A stretch of DNA of 64,000 bases from Streptomyces rubradiris. Lineage in GTDB: Bacteria > Actinomycetota > Actinomycetes > Streptomycetales > Streptomycetaceae. Shown piece by piece: positions 1 through 9,466 of the stretch. The stretch covers positions 744,001-808,000 of the forward strand of contig NZ_BNEA01000015.1 in assembly GCF_016860525.1 (NCBI RefSeq). The letters run 5' to 3'. A model generated the notes under the pieces. The model was not told the DNA's origin. It ran no database searches and was given only the letters and a program-made list of their open reading frames with translations. The stretch's first letter is position 1. Each line of letters starts with the position of its first letter. The translations under genes and the position numbers were made by a program.

Positions 1-728
1 CGGCGCTCGGTCCAGGTGCGGTGCCCGGCGTCGACGAGGGTGAGGCTGGTGACGGCCCGGGGTGCCGGGCTGACCACGATCACCTTGTTCGGCCGGTACC
101 CGGGCCACGGTGTGCCCCGCGCGCTGGCCCCGCCGCGGGTCGGCGCGGGCGGTGCGAGCGGGTTGCCGCAGGCGCAGCGCACCCGCGGCAGGCCCCGGTC
201 GTCCACCAGGACGGCGGTGCCCGCCTGGAGCACGGCCTGGTAGTCGTCCGCCCGGCGGGCCTGGTAGGCGTGGTTGGTGACGCGGGTGTCGGCGCCGAGC
301 ACGACCGGGGTCAGGCCGCGCAGATAGCCGGGGAGCGCCGCCCGCCGGACCCCGACGACACCGGCGAAGGCGTCGGCCCTGGCCGGGTCCGCGGCCAGGT
401 AGCGGATGTGCCGCTCGACATCGCAGCGGGCGACGCGCGGGCTGCCGCGGTACAGACCGGGGGTCGCCCCGGACACCGTACGGGCCGCGCGCAGGGGCGC
501 CGCCAGCTCACCGGCGGAGGCCTTGGCGCCGATCCGGGGGGACTCGGAGGCGGCGGGGCCGGTCGCCGTCGAGTCGGTGAAGGGCCCGGGCCCCCGCTCC
601 CCGGCGGCCTGGAGGAAGACGAGGTCGCCCACCCGGGTCTGCTTCACGCCCGCACCCGCGCAGCCGGCGGCCAGCAGCGCCACCGACAGCACGCAGGCCG
701 TGACCAGGGTTCGGGTGGGTATCCGCAC
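1..728 (-). CDS. DUF6777-type secreted lipoprotein (C-terminus beyond window)
   Basis: The minus-strand frame reads into the window edge, so the C-terminus is missing. I chose the GTG at 728 because GGAG lies six bases upstream (738-735) and because translation from there gives a classic lipoprotein signal: VRIPTRT, a hydrophobic run, then LLAAGC, where the cysteine would be lipidated. Further on the protein reads VGDLVFLQAAGERGPGPFTDS, TPGLYRGS, CDVERHIRYLAADP, YLRGLTPVVLGADTRVTNH and VRCACGNPL. From memory this is the conserved pattern of the actinobacterial DUF6777 lipoproteins. The function of that family is not known. The gene is divergent from the lipase-maturation-factor gene, with a 127-base spacer. 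The family call rests on recalled motifs, not on a search. Confidence 0.8.
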   Translation of the reverse strand, partial: MRIPTRTLVTACVLSVALLAAGCAGAGVKQTRVGDLVFLQAAGERGPGPFTDSTATGPAASESPRIGAKASAGELAAPLRAARTVSGATPGLYRGSPRVARCDVERHIRYLAADPARADAFAGVVGVRRAALPGYLRGLTPVVLGADTRVTNHAYQARRADDYQAVLQAGTAVLVDDRGLPRVRCACGNPLAPPAPTRGGASARGTPWPGYRPNKVIVVSPAPRAVTSLTLVDAGHRTWTER

Positions 729-855
729 CGCACACTCCACATCACTATGGGTGATTACGCCCTATTGTTGGCATTGCTCAGGTTTGGCTGGCAACTCGGG
801 GAACGCCGCGCCGGGAGTGGCGACGGCGACGCCGTACGGAAGGGCGCGCACAGCC

Positions 856-2259
856 GTGGACTGGTTCACCGCACCCGACTACTGGCTGAGCCGGCTGGTC
901 CTCCAGCGGGCTCTGGCCGCCGTCTACCTGGTCGCGTTCCTGACGGCGGCCCTGCAGTTCCGGGCCCTGCTGGGCGAACGCGGCATGCTGCCCGTCACCC
1001 GCTTCACGGCCCGGGTGCCCTTCCGGCGCGCCCCCAGCCTGTTCCAGCTGCACTACTCCGACCGCTTCTTCGCGGGGTGCGCCTGGGCGGGGTGCGCGGT
1101 GTCGGCGGCGCTGCTGGCCGGGGCGGACTCGGCGCTGCCGCTGTGGGCGGGGATCGTGCTGTGGCTGGTGCCGTGGGCGCTGTACCTGTCGATCGTGAAC
1201 GTGGGCCAGACGTGGTACGCGTTCGGCTGGGAGTCGCTGCTGCTGGAGACCGGTTTCCTGGCCGCGTTCCTCGGCAACGACGAGGTGGCGCCGCCGGTCG
1301 TCGTGCTCTTCCTGCTGCGCTGGATCCTGTTCCGGGTGGAGTTCGGCGCGGGGCTGATCAAGCTGCGTGGCGACGCCTGCTGGCGGAAGCTGACCTGTCT
1401 GGACTACCACCACGAGACCCAGCCGATGCCGGGCCCGCTGAGCTGGTTCTTCCACCATCTGCCCCGGCCGCTGCACCGGGTGGAGGTGGCCGCCAACCAC
1501 GTCACCCAGCTGGTCGTGCCGTTCCTGCTGTTCGCCCCGCAGCCCATCGCCTCGGCCGCCGCCGCCCTGATGATCGTCACCCAGCTGTGGCTGGTGCTCT
1601 CCGGGAACTTCTCCTGGCTGAACTGGATCACCATCGTGCTCGCCCTGTCCGCGCTGCGGCTGCCGGCGACGGCGCCCTCGGTGCCCGCGGCGCCGTTGTG
1701 GTACGAGGTGCTGGTGCTCGCGGTCGGCGCGCTGCTGGTCTTCCTCAGCTACCACCCCGTGCTGAACATGATCTCCCGCCGCCAGGTGATGAACCGCTCC
1801 TTCGACCCGCTGCACCTGGTGAACACCTACGGCGCGTTCGGCAGCGTCAGCCGGGTCCGCTACGAGGTGGTGGTCGAGGGCACCCTGGACGAGCGGCCGC
1901 ACGCGGACTCCGACTGGCGGGAGTACGACTTCAAGGGCAAGCCCGGTGATCCCCGGCGCTGGCCGCGCCAGTTCGCCCCCTACCACCTGCGCCTGGACTG
2001 GCTGATGTGGTTCGCCGCGCTGTCGCCCGCGTACGCCGGTGAGTGGTTCGGCGGCCTGGTGGAGCGCCTGCTGGAGAACGACCGGGACACCCTCAGGCTG
2101 CTGCGCCGTTCCCCGTTCCCGCCGGACACCCCGCCCCGCTATGTCCGCGCCCGGCTGTTCCGCTACCGGTACACCGGCTGGCGGGAGCTCCGGGAGACGG
2201 GGGCGTGCTGGGAGCGGACGTATGTGCGGGAGTATCTGCCGCCGACGCGGCTGGCGTAG
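856..2259 (+). CDS. Lipase maturation factor (LMF) family membrane protein
   Basis: A protein of 467 residues opening VDWFTAPDYWLSRLVLQRA and continuing with LAAVYLVAFLTAALQF, GERGMLPVTRF and several hydrophobic segments, for example around residues 75-120 and 205-260. The N-terminal opening, the phrase ESLLLETGFLAAF and the C-terminal soluble part with RRSPFPPDTPPRYVRARLF are typical of lipase maturation factor proteins. Eukaryotic members help fold secreted lipases; the role of bacterial members is unproven. I chose GTG at 856 because GGAAGG lies 12 bases before it and the family start follows directly. An in-frame GTG at 817 is the alternative and would add 13 residues. The long overlapping frames on both strands are GC-rich shadows. 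Confidence 0.85.
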   Translation: MDWFTAPDYWLSRLVLQRALAAVYLVAFLTAALQFRALLGERGMLPVTRFTARVPFRRAPSLFQLHYSDRFFAGCAWAGCAVSAALLAGADSALPLWAGIVLWLVPWALYLSIVNVGQTWYAFGWESLLLETGFLAAFLGNDEVAPPVVVLFLLRWILFRVEFGAGLIKLRGDACWRKLTCLDYHHETQPMPGPLSWFFHHLPRPLHRVEVAANHVTQLVVPFLLFAPQPIASAAAALMIVTQLWLVLSGNFSWLNWITIVLALSALRLPATAPSVPAAPLWYEVLVLAVGALLVFLSYHPVLNMISRRQVMNRSFDPLHLVNTYGAFGSVSRVRYEVVVEGTLDERPHADSDWREYDFKGKPGDPRRWPRQFAPYHLRLDWLMWFAALSPAYAGEWFGGLVERLLENDRDTLRLLRRSPFPPDTPPRYVRARLFRYRYTGWRELRETGACWERTYVREYLPPTRLA

Positions 2260-2302
2260 CCGGTTCGGAGGCGGCAGCCGGCTCAGGGGGCGTGGAGGCG
2301 GG

Positions 2303-3277
2303 TCACGGCGGCTCCTCCGCCGCCGGGGGCAGCAGGCCGTCGTCGCGCAGCTCCCGCCAGAAGGCGTCCGGCACCGGCGTGGTGAACTGCTCGGCGCAGT
2401 CGTGGACTTCGGCCGCCGAACGGGCGCCGGCCAGGACGCTCGCCACGGCCGGGTGCGCGGTGCAGAAGGCCAGGGCCGCGGCGCGCAGGGTGGTGCCGTG
2501 CCGCTCGGCCGCCGCCTTCAGCCGCAGGGCGCGGTCCAGCAACTCCCTCGGGGCGCGGGTGTAGTCGTACGTCGCCCCGGGCGCCGGCGCCGCCAGCAGA
2601 CCGGAGTTGAAGGCACCGCCGACGACCACCGCCACCCCGCGCCGCAGCGCTTCGGGCAGCAGCGCGTCGGCCGCGCTCTGGTCGAGCAGGGTGTACCGGC
2701 CGGCGCACAGCACCACGTCCACGTCGGTGTCGCGGACGAACCGGGTGAGCATCCCGGCCTGGTTCATGCCGGCGCCGATCGCGCCCACCACGCCTTCCGC
2801 GCGCAGCCGTTCCAGGGCCGGGTAGCCCTCTCGGAAGGCCTGTTCGGCGTGGTCGTCGGGGTCGTGGAGGTAGACGACGTCGACCCGGTCGAGGCCGAGG
2901 CGGTCCAGGCTCGCCTCCAGGGTGCGGCGGACGCCGTCGGCGCTGAAGTCCCACACGCGCCGGTGGGTCGCGGGGACGGCGTAGCCGTGGGCGCGGTCGT
3001 CGCCGGTGCCGTCGGCCGGCTCCAGGCGGCGGCCGACCTTGGTGGAGAGGGTGTAGCTCGCGCGGTCGTAGGCGCGCAGGGCCGCCCCCAGGCGCCGTTC
3101 GGACAGGCCGAGGCCGTAGTGCGGGGCGGTGTCGAAGTAGCGGATGCCGCGCTCCCAGGCGGCCCGGACCGCCGCGTGCGCCTGCTCCTCGCTCACCGGG
3201 GTGTACAGGTTGCCGAGGGCGGCGGCGCCGAAGCCGAGCCGGGTGACCTGGACGCCGGTGCGGCCGAGGACGGTCAC
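2303..3277 (-). CDS. Aldo/keto reductase, probable L-fucose dehydrogenase
   Basis: A 324-residue protein starting [20 protein letters not shown] and carrying the AKR marks: YFDTAPHYGLGLSERRLG (the catalytic Asp and Tyr region), LSTKVGRRLEP (the catalytic Lys) and VVYLHDPDDH (the His). AKRs of this sequence type include bacterial L-fucose dehydrogenases and pyridoxal or D-threo-aldose 1-dehydrogenases. The position as last gene of an operon with L-fuconate dehydratase and a KDF-type SDR makes L-fucose oxidation to L-fuconolactone the best call; that is inference from context. Its GTG start overlaps the stop of the SDR by four bases (GTGA), so the two are translationally coupled. Cytoplasmic, NAD(P)-dependent. 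Confidence 0.85.
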   Translation of the reverse strand: MTVLGRTGVQVTRLGFGAAALGNLYTPVSEEQAHAAVRAAWERGIRYFDTAPHYGLGLSERRLGAALRAYDRASYTLSTKVGRRLEPADGTGDDRAHGYAVPATHRRVWDFSADGVRRTLEASLDRLGLDRVDVVYLHDPDDHAEQAFREGYPALERLRAEGVVGAIGAGMNQAGMLTRFVRDTDVDVVLCAGRYTLLDQSAADALLPEALRRGVAVVVGGAFNSGLLAAPAPGATYDYTRAPRELLDRALRLKAAAERHGTTLRAAALAFCTAHPAVASVLAGARSAAEVHDCAEQFTTPVPDAFWRELRDDGLLPPAAEEPP

Positions 3278-4032
3278 CGGTGCGCCGCCGGCCGCGGCCT
3301 GAGGCCCTGCATGCCGCCGTCGACGGCGAGCGCGGTGCCGGTGGTGGCGCCGGCCAGGGGGCTGGCCAAGTAGGCGATGGCGGCGGCCACTTCGGCGGCG
3401 GAGACGAGTCGTCCGGTGGGCTGGCGGGCCTCCAGCGCGGCGCGTTCGGCGGCCGGGTCGGGGGCCGCGCCCAGCAGCCGGCCGATCCACGGGGTGTCCA
3501 CCGTACCGGGGTTGACGCAGGTGACGCGGATGCCCTCGCGGACGTGGTCGGCGGCCATGGCGAGGGTCAGGGAGTACACGGCGCCCTTGGTCGCGCTGTA
3601 CAGGGCGCGTTGCGGCAGGCCCGCGGTGGCCGCGACGGAGCAGGTGTTGACGATCGCGGCGTGGGCGGAGCGGCGCAGGTGGGGCAGGCAGGCGCGGGCG
3701 GTGCGGACCATGCCGAGAACGTTGACGTCGAAGACGTGCCGCCACTCGTCGTCGGTGTTGTCCTCGACGGTGCCCTGGGCGCCGACGCCCGCGTTGTTGA
3801 CCAGGATGTCCAGGCCGCCCAGCGCACCGGCGGCCTCCTGCACGGCGGCGCGCACCGAGGCGTCGTCGGTGACGTCGGCGCGCCAGGCCCGCAACGGTTC
3901 GGGCACCTGGGTGGGGTCCAGGTCGAGTACGGCGACCTGCGCGCCGCGCTCGGCGAGGAGAGCGGCGGTGGCCCGGCCGATGCCGGACGCGCCCCCGGTG
4001 ACCAGGGCCTTCAGGCCCGTGAATTCGCTCAT
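3274..4032 (-). CDS. SDR oxidoreductase, probable 2-keto-3-deoxy-L-fuconate dehydrogenase
   Basis: A 252-residue classical short-chain dehydrogenase. The Rossmann glycine motif is TGGASGIG near residue 12, the NNAG motif is [10 protein letters not shown], the catalytic Ser lies in VNTCS, and YSATK supplies Tyr and Lys. The C-terminal AVDGGMQG closure is typical. The family covers many substrates, so the call rests on context: the gene sits between L-fuconate dehydratase and the AKR, overlapping both by four bases (ATGA upstream, GTGA downstream). In the non-phosphorylative L-fucose pathway the enzyme after fuconate dehydratase is a 2-keto-3-deoxy-L-fuconate dehydrogenase of the SDR family, which fits exactly. 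Confidence 0.85.
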   Translation of the reverse strand: MSEFTGLKALVTGGASGIGRATAALLAERGAQVAVLDLDPTQVPEPLRAWRADVTDDASVRAAVQEAAGALGGLDILVNNAGVGAQGTVEDNTDDEWRHVFDVNVLGMVRTARACLPHLRRSAHAAIVNTCSVAATAGLPQRALYSATKGAVYSLTLAMAADHVREGIRVTCVNPGTVDTPWIGRLLGAAPDPAAERAALEARQPTGRLVSAAEVAAAIAYLASPLAGATTGTALAVDGGMQGLRPRPAAHR

Positions 4033-5369
4033 GCCGACTGTCCCTTCCGGTCGTCGGGACCGGCGGACCAGTAGGTGCCGCCGGGGAAGGTGTAGTGCGC
4101 GAGGGCTTCGGGGCGCAGGGCCGCGGAGAAGCCGGGCGCGGTGGGTGCCGTGTAGTGGCCCGCGCGGATCACCACCGGGTCGAGGAAGTGCTCGTGCAGG
4201 TGGTCGACGTACTCGATGACCCGGTCCTCGGTGCTGCCGGTGACGGCCACGTAGTCGAACATCGCCAGGTGCTGGACGAGTTCGCACAGGCCGACGCCGC
4301 CGGCGTGCGGGCACACGGGGACGCCGGACTTGGCGGCGAGCAGCAGGACGGCGAGGTTCTCGTTGACGCCGCCGACGCGGGCCGCGTCGAGTTGCACGAT
4401 GTCGACGGCGCCGGCCTGGAGGAGCTGTTTGAAGACGATCCGGTTGTGGGCGTGTTCGCCGGTGGCGACCTTGACCGGTGCCACGGCCCGGCGGATCGCC
4501 GCGTGGCCGAGGATGTCGTCGGGGCTGGTGGGCTCCTCGATCCAGTACGGGTCGAACGCGGCGAGCGCCTTGGTCCAGGAGATCGCCTCGTCCACGTTCC
4601 AGCGCTGGTTGGCGTCGACGGCCAGGCGGATGTCCGGTCCGACGGCCGCGCGGGCGACCCGGCAGCGGCGCACGTCGTCCGCGAGATCGGCGCCGACCTT
4701 CAGCTTGATCTGCCGGAAGCCGTCGGCCACCGCCTGGCGGGCGAGCCGGGCGAGCTTGTCGTCGTCGTAGCCGAGCCAGCCGGGCGAGGTGGTGTAGGCG
4801 GGGTAACCGGCCTCCAGCAGGCGGGCCGTGCGCCGGCCGGCGCCGACCCGGCCCCGGCGCAGCAGCGTCAGCGCCTCCTTGGGGGTGAGGGCGTCCGTCA
4901 GATAGCGGAAGTCGATCTGGCGCACCAGCCATTCGGGCTCGGCCTGGGCGAGCAGCCGCCACAGGGGCTTGCCCGCGCGCTTGGCGGCGAGGTCCCAGAC
5001 GGCGTTGACCACGGCGCCGGTCGCCATGTGCAGCACGCCCTTCTCGGGGCCGAGCCAGCGCAGTTGGCTGTCGCCGGTCAGGTCCCGGTACAGCGTGCCC
5101 GGGTCGGCGCACAGCTCCTCGACGGACCGGCCGACCACGTGGTGGCGCAGCGCGTGGATCGCGGCGACCTGGATCTCGTTGCCGCGTCCGATGGTGAACG
5201 CGAAGCCGTGTCCCTCCGGTCCGTCCTCGGCGTCGGTGCGCAGCACGAGGTAGGCGGCCGAGTAGTCGGGGTCCGGGTTCATCGCGTCGGAGCCGTCGAG
5301 TGCGCGCGAGGTGGGGAACCGGATGTCGTAGGTGTCGACCGCGGTGATGCGGGCGGGCGTCGGGGACAC
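4029..5369 (-). CDS. fucD: L-fuconate dehydratase (enolase superfamily)
   Basis: A 446-residue enolase-superfamily enzyme. Its N-terminus contains [20 protein letters not shown], almost the wording I recall for characterised L-fuconate dehydratases, and [10 protein letters not shown] follows. The barrel domain has [10 protein letters not shown] (the catalytic Lys of the KxK type), AVDANQRW and [10 protein letters not shown] (metal ligands), [10 protein letters not shown] (third metal ligand) and VCPHAGGVG (the catalytic His). It dehydrates L-fuconate to 2-keto-3-deoxy-L-fuconate in the cytoplasm. It is the first gene of a three-gene operon (fucD, SDR, AKR) joined by four-base overlaps, divergent from a GntR/FadR regulator. 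The GTG start at 5369 has only a weak AAAGG-type ribosome site. Confidence 0.93.
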   Translation of the reverse strand: MSPTPARITAVDTYDIRFPTSRALDGSDAMNPDPDYSAAYLVLRTDAEDGPEGHGFAFTIGRGNEIQVAAIHALRHHVVGRSVEELCADPGTLYRDLTGDSQLRWLGPEKGVLHMATGAVVNAVWDLAAKRAGKPLWRLLAQAEPEWLVRQIDFRYLTDALTPKEALTLLRRGRVGAGRRTARLLEAGYPAYTTSPGWLGYDDDKLARLARQAVADGFRQIKLKVGADLADDVRRCRVARAAVGPDIRLAVDANQRWNVDEAISWTKALAAFDPYWIEEPTSPDDILGHAAIRRAVAPVKVATGEHAHNRIVFKQLLQAGAVDIVQLDAARVGGVNENLAVLLLAAKSGVPVCPHAGGVGLCELVQHLAMFDYVAVTGSTEDRVIEYVDHLHEHFLDPVVIRAGHYTAPTAPGFSAALRPEALAHYTFPGGTYWSAGPDDRKGQSA

Positions 5370-5485
5370 GGGGGGCCTTTCGGTCCGGGCGGTGTTCGCG
5401 TGCGGCCAGCCGAGCGGGAGTGCGAGGTGTGAGGTTCGGGCGTGTCAGGGCGCGGGGATACGGCGGGGGTGACGCCGCATACTTA

Positions 5486-5497
5486 TCAGACCACTGA
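5486..5497. promoter_or_regulatory. Second GntR half-site region upstream of fucD
   Basis: TCAGACCACTGA, an inverted repeat of four-base arms, contains the heptamer GACCACT that also forms one arm of the perfect palindrome at 5545-5559. It lies 117 bases before the fucD start, where the fucD promoter would be expected (the adjoining bases are AT-rich for this genome). It is a plausible secondary binding site for the divergent GntR/FadR regulator. The match is to half a site only. Confidence 0.4.
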
Positions 5498-5544
5498 GCC
5501 GCTACGACAGCCTCGTGCACGGAATATCGTTGCCGTTCACTCGA

Positions 5545-5559
5545 AGTGGTCGGACCACT
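5545..5559. promoter_or_regulatory. Perfect palindrome, likely GntR/FadR operator
   Basis: AGTGGTC-G-GACCACT is a perfect 7-1-7 inverted repeat in the 233-base gap between fucD and the divergent regulator. FadR-subfamily GntR regulators commonly bind short palindromes of the TGGTnnnACCA kind, which this matches. It sits 43 bases before the regulator start, with a TAGACT hexamer at 5568-5573 that could be the regulator's -10 box. Binding is inferred, not shown. Confidence 0.65.
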
Positions 5560-5602
5560 GGCCTGGCTAGACTGCCACGCACCCGGTGAGTGGAGGAGTG
5601 GC

Positions 5603-6304
5603 GTGGACGATGCGGCCCCGCGCAAGGGCACGGTGACCCAGCGCGCCGTCGAGGAGATCAAGGCGATGATCGCCGAGGGCCGGCTGGAACCGGGCCAGCG
5701 GCTGCCCACCGAACGGGAACTCGCCGTACGGCTGGGCATGTCCCGCAGCTCGACGCGGGAGGCGATCCGCGCGCTGACGGTCATGGGTGTGCTGGACGCG
5801 CGGCACGGCTCGGGCATCTACGTCGGCGCGCTGGAGGCCGGCGACCTGCTGGAGACCTTCGGGGTGGTCGCGGACCTGTCCCGGGGGCCGCGCCTGGTGG
5901 AACTGCTCCAGGTGCGCCGGATCCTGGAGTCCGCGGCGGCCGCGCTGGCCGCCGCGCGCATCACCGACGAGCAACTTGCGGCGGTGGCGGCTCACTTGGC
6001 GGCGATGAACGCCACCGACGACCCGGAGGAGATCCTCGCCCACGACCTCGCCTTCCACCGCGAGATCGCGTCCGCCGCGGGCAACGCGACGATGGCCGCC
6101 ATCCTGGACGGCCTGTCCTCGCGCACCTTCCGCGCCCGCGTCCGGCGCGGCCACCAGGACCAGGACGCCATCACCCGCACCCGCCGCGAACACGCCGCCA
6201 TCCACCGCGCCCTCGCGGCCCGCGACCCGGAGGCCGCACGAGCGGCGGCAGCGGCCCACGTGGGCGAGGTGGAGGAGTGGCTGCGGGGCCGGGCCGGGGG
6301 CTAG
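5603..6304 (+). CDS. GntR-family (FadR subfamily) regulator of the fucose operon
   Basis: A 233-residue regulator. The N-terminal winged helix-turn-helix covers about residues 10-75 and contains LEPGQRLPTERELAVRLGMS and REAIRALTVMGVLDARHGSG, the GntR signature. The all-helical C-terminal FCD domain follows, with HDLAFHREIASAAGN and EHAAIHRALAARDPEAARAA, whose histidines are the usual metal or ligand contacts. I chose GTG at 5603 because GGAGGAG lies at 5592-5598; an upstream start in the same frame would lack this site. The gene is divergent from fucD and shares an intergenic palindrome with it. An L-fucose-derived effector is likely but inferred from the neighbours. Confidence 0.9.
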   Translation: MDDAAPRKGTVTQRAVEEIKAMIAEGRLEPGQRLPTERELAVRLGMSRSSTREAIRALTVMGVLDARHGSGIYVGALEAGDLLETFGVVADLSRGPRLVELLQVRRILESAAAALAAARITDEQLAAVAAHLAAMNATDDPEEILAHDLAFHREIASAAGNATMAAILDGLSSRTFRARVRRGHQDQDAITRTRREHAAIHRALAARDPEAARAAAAAHVGEVEEWLRGRAGG

Positions 6305-6321
6305 TGCCCGGCCCGGCCCCG

Positions 6322-6381
6322 CCTTGTGCCCGGCCTCGCGCCTGGCCTTGTGCCCGGCCTCGCGCCTGGCCGTGTGCCCGG
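6322..6381. repeat. Short tandem repeat, 24-bp unit, 2.5 copies
   Basis: Two identical 24-base units beginning CCTTGTGCCCGGCC start at 6322 and 6346, followed by a half unit at 6370 with one change. The array lies just after the stop of the GntR gene and just before the convergent stop of the GH38 gene. It codes for nothing visible and may be a polymerase-slippage product. Confidence 0.8.
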
Positions 6382-6416
6382 GGCGCGGCCGGCCGGGAGC
6401 GGCCGCGCCACGCCGG

Positions 6417-9400
6417 TCAGGGGCGGCCGAACCTGAGCGTGACGAGTTCGAACGGACGCAGGCGTACGGTGATCCGCTCGCCCTCGCGGGCCGGCGGCTC
6501 CGCGTCCGGCAGCGGGCGTTCCAGCAGGTCGGTGACGGTCACGCCGGTGAAAGCGAAGCCGGTCGTCAGGGTCGCCCGGGCCCGTCCGCCGTGGGCCTCG
6601 TGGAAGCGGACGACCACGTCCCCGCTGCCGTCGTCGGCGAGTTTCACCGCCGTCACCACCACCGCGTCGTCGTCCACGCCCACCAGCGGGGCCACCGCGC
6701 GGGCGCCGGTCGTGTGCCGCTCCGGCAGGTTGATCCGCCAGCCCTCGCGGACCGCGTCACCGACCGAGGCGCCGACGACCAAGGCGTGCCGGAAGCGGTG
6801 GACGCCCTGGTCGGTCTCCGGGTCGGGAAAGCGCGGGGCGCGCAACAGGGACACCCGGACCGTCGTGGTCGTACCGCGGTCGCCGTCCGCGCGGACCGTG
6901 CGGGTCACATCGTGGCCGTACGTCGAGTCGTTGACGACCGCCACGCCCCAGCCGGGCTCCTCCAGGTGCACGAAGCGATGGTTGCACGCCTCGAACTTGG
7001 CCGCCTCCCAGGAGGTGTTGGTGTGGGTGGGGCGGAAGGCGTGCCCGAACTGGGTCTCGGACGCGTACCGTTCGGCGTGCAGATCGAGCGGGAAGGCCAG
7101 CTTCAGGAACTTCTCCGTCTCGTGCCAGTCCACCTCGGTGTCGACGACCAGCCGGCGTTCACCCGGCGGCAGGGACAGCAGCTGGGTGACCCGGGACGAA
7201 CCGAAGGACCGGACGATCCGCACCGAGGCGCCGTCCTCGCCGGCCGTGACCGACTCGGCGCCGGTGAGGTCGGTGACGGTGTTGCGGTAGAAGGAGTCGA
7301 CGTCCCAGGCGTCCCACATGTTCGGGAAGTCCGGGTGGAGTTGGAGGAGGTTGGCGGCGGTCCCGGGGGCGATGGCCTCGCGGCCGGCGGCGGGATCGTG
7401 GACGGAGACGACCAGGCCCCGGGCGTCCACGGTGATCCGCAGCAGGCCGTTGTCCAGCCTGAACCCGCCGTCCTCCTGGGGCGTGAGGGTGCTGGTGCCG
7501 GGCGCGTCCGGGGTGGCGGCGGCGCCCGCCGGGACGCCGTGCCGGGCGTGCGGGGCGGAGTTGAACAGCAGCGGGGTCGTCCCCTCGCCCGCCAGGGCGC
7601 GCTGGGCCGCGTCGATGACCGCGGTCAGTTCCGCGGTCAGCCGCTCGTACGTCGCCCGGGCCTCCCGGTGCACCCAGGCGATGGACGAACCGGGCAGGAT
7701 GTCGTGGAACTGGTGCAGCAGCACCGTCTTCCAGAAGCGGTCCAAGTCCTCGTACGGGTAGGGGAACCCGGTGCGCACGGCGGCGGTCGCCGCCCAGAGC
7801 TCGGCCTCGCGCAGCAGGTGTTCGGCGCGCCGGTTGCCCTGCTTGGTCCGGGCCTGGCTGGTGAGGGTGGCGCGGTGCAGTTCGAGGTACAACTCCCCGA
7901 CCCAGACGGGTGGTTCGGGGTATTCGGCCTCGGCCTGCTCGAAGAAGGCGCGTGGGGTCTCCCAGCGGACGGTGGCCGAGCCCTCCAGGTCGCGCAGCCT
8001 GGCCGCCTTGGCGACCATCTCGCGTGTGGTGCCGCCGCCTCCGTCGCCCCAGCCGGTGGGGGCGAGGGAGTGCCGGGCCCTGCCCTTGTCCCGGAAGTTG
8101 CGTACCGCGTGGGCGATCTCGCTGCCCTTCATCGAGCAGTTGTAGGTGTCGACCGGCGGGAAGTGCGTGAAGATCCGGGTGCCGTCGATGCCCTCCCAGT
8201 GGAAGGTGTGGTGCGGGAACTTGTTGGTCTGCGACCAGGAGATCTTCTGGGTCAGCAGCCACTTGGAGCCGGCCGCCTTGATGATCTGCGGCAGTCCCGC
8301 GGCGAACCCGAAGGTGTCCGGCAGCCACGCCTCCTCGTTCTCGATGCCGAACTCGTCGAGGAAGAACCGCTTGCCGTGCGTGAACTGCCGGGCCATCGCC
8401 TCCGAGCCGGGCATGTTGGTGTCCGACTCCACCCACATCCCGCCGGCCGGCACGAACCGCCCCTCGGCGACGGCCTTCTTCACCCGCGCCCACACCTCGG
8501 GACGGTGCTCCTTCACCCACGCCCACTGCTGGGCCTGGGACATGGCGAAGACGAAGTCCGGCTCGTCCTCCAGCAGCGCGGTCATGTTGGACACCGTCCG
8601 GGCCACCTTGCGCACGGTCTCGCGCAGCGGCCACAGCCAGGCGGAGTCGATGTGGGCGTGCCCGACGGCGCCGATCCGGTGCGCGGAGGGGACGGCGGGG
8701 GCCGACAGCACGCCGGTGAGCCGTTCCCGGGCCCGGCCGGCGGTGGCGTTCACGTCCTGGAGATCGACGGTGTCCAGGGCCTGTTCGACCGCGCGCAGGA
8801 TGTCCCAGCGGCGCGGGGAGTCCACGGGCAGCTCGGCCATCAGCTCGCCGAGCACCTCCAGGTCCATGACCAACTGCCACACGGTCTCGTCGAACACGGC
8901 GAGGTCCATGCGGGCCAGGGTGTACTGGGGTTCGGTGCCGGCGGTGTCCTTGTCGCCGAGCCAGGTGGGCCGGAAGGGGTGGTAGTCGAGGATGACCGGG
9001 TTGGAGGCGGCCTCGATGTGCAGGCGCACCTCTTCGCCGCCCGCGACGGGCGCGCCGATCCGCACCCACTGGTTGCGCGGGTTGAGGCCCTTCACGGGGG
9101 TGCCGTCGGGCCGGTAGACCAGGCCCTCGCACTGGAAGCCGGGCATGTTCTCGTCGAAGCCCAGGTCGAGCAGGGCCTCGACGGTCCGCCCGGCCCACGC
9201 CTCGGGCACGGTCCCGGTCACCCGGAACCAGCTGGTGCCCCAGGGAGCACCCCAGCGGGCGCCCACCGCGATCGGCTCGGGCTCGGCGGCCAGCCCCTCG
9301 GCGACCGGCACCGGCTCGCCGGGCGCGTGCCACACCGCGACCTGGAGCGGCACGGACTCGGGGTACACGGCGGGGCGGATACGTTCGTCGAGCACGCGCC

Positions 9401-9437
9401 TGAGGCGGGCTTCCACCAGCGTGCGGTCGTCATGCAT
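6417..9437 (-). CDS. GH38 alpha-mannosidase, cytoplasmic
   Basis: A 1006-residue enzyme of normal length for bacterial GH38. The metal-binding motif GHAHIDSAWLWP places His260, His262 and Asp264. MWVESDTNMPG contains the probable nucleophile Asp339. PDTFGFAAGLPQI and WEGIDGTRIFTHFPP are further family blocks, and the C-terminal half has the beta-sandwich domains of the family. There is no signal peptide, so it should act on imported oligosaccharides. It is the last gene of the minus-strand operon (binding protein, two permeases, GH5, GH85, GH38), 29 bases after GH85. GGGAG stands eight bases before the ATG. The expected role is removal of alpha-linked mannose from N-glycan cores. The exact linkage cannot be read from sequence. 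Confidence 0.93.
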   Translation of the reverse strand: MHDDRTLVEARLRRVLDERIRPAVYPESVPLQVAVWHAPGEPVPVAEGLAAEPEPIAVGARWGAPWGTSWFRVTGTVPEAWAGRTVEALLDLGFDENMPGFQCEGLVYRPDGTPVKGLNPRNQWVRIGAPVAGGEEVRLHIEAASNPVILDYHPFRPTWLGDKDTAGTEPQYTLARMDLAVFDETVWQLVMDLEVLGELMAELPVDSPRRWDILRAVEQALDTVDLQDVNATAGRARERLTGVLSAPAVPSAHRIGAVGHAHIDSAWLWPLRETVRKVARTVSNMTALLEDEPDFVFAMSQAQQWAWVKEHRPEVWARVKKAVAEGRFVPAGGMWVESDTNMPGSEAMARQFTHGKRFFLDEFGIENEEAWLPDTFGFAAGLPQIIKAAGSKWLLTQKISWSQTNKFPHHTFHWEGIDGTRIFTHFPPVDTYNCSMKGSEIAHAVRNFRDKGRARHSLAPTGWGDGGGGTTREMVAKAARLRDLEGSATVRWETPRAFFEQAEAEYPEPPVWVGELYLELHRATLTSQARTKQGNRRAEHLLREAELWAATAAVRTGFPYPYEDLDRFWKTVLLHQFHDILPGSSIAWVHREARATYERLTAELTAVIDAAQRALAGEGTTPLLFNSAPHARHGVPAGAAATPDAPGTSTLTPQEDGGFRLDNGLLRITVDARGLVVSVHDPAAGREAIAPGTAANLLQLHPDFPNMWDAWDVDSFYRNTVTDLTGAESVTAGEDGASVRIVRSFGSSRVTQLLSLPPGERRLVVDTEVDWHETEKFLKLAFPLDLHAERYASETQFGHAFRPTHTNTSWEAAKFEACNHRFVHLEEPGWGVAVVNDSTYGHDVTRTVRADGDRGTTTTVRVSLLRAPRFPDPETDQGVHRFRHALVVGASVGDAVREGWRINLPERHTTGARAVAPLVGVDDDAVVVTAVKLADDGSGDVVVRFHEAHGGRARATLTTGFAFTGVTVTDLLERPLPDAEPPAREGERITVRLRPFELVTLRFGRP

Positions 9438-9466
9438 GCGGGGTGCTCCCTGCGGGTTCCGGGTGA

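Noticed and set aside
21..1949. Long plus-strand open frame of 642 codons at the left end
   Set aside because: It is an out-of-frame shadow of the DUF6777 lipoprotein and the LMF gene; the translation is Arg/Gly/Ala-rich with no family sequence.
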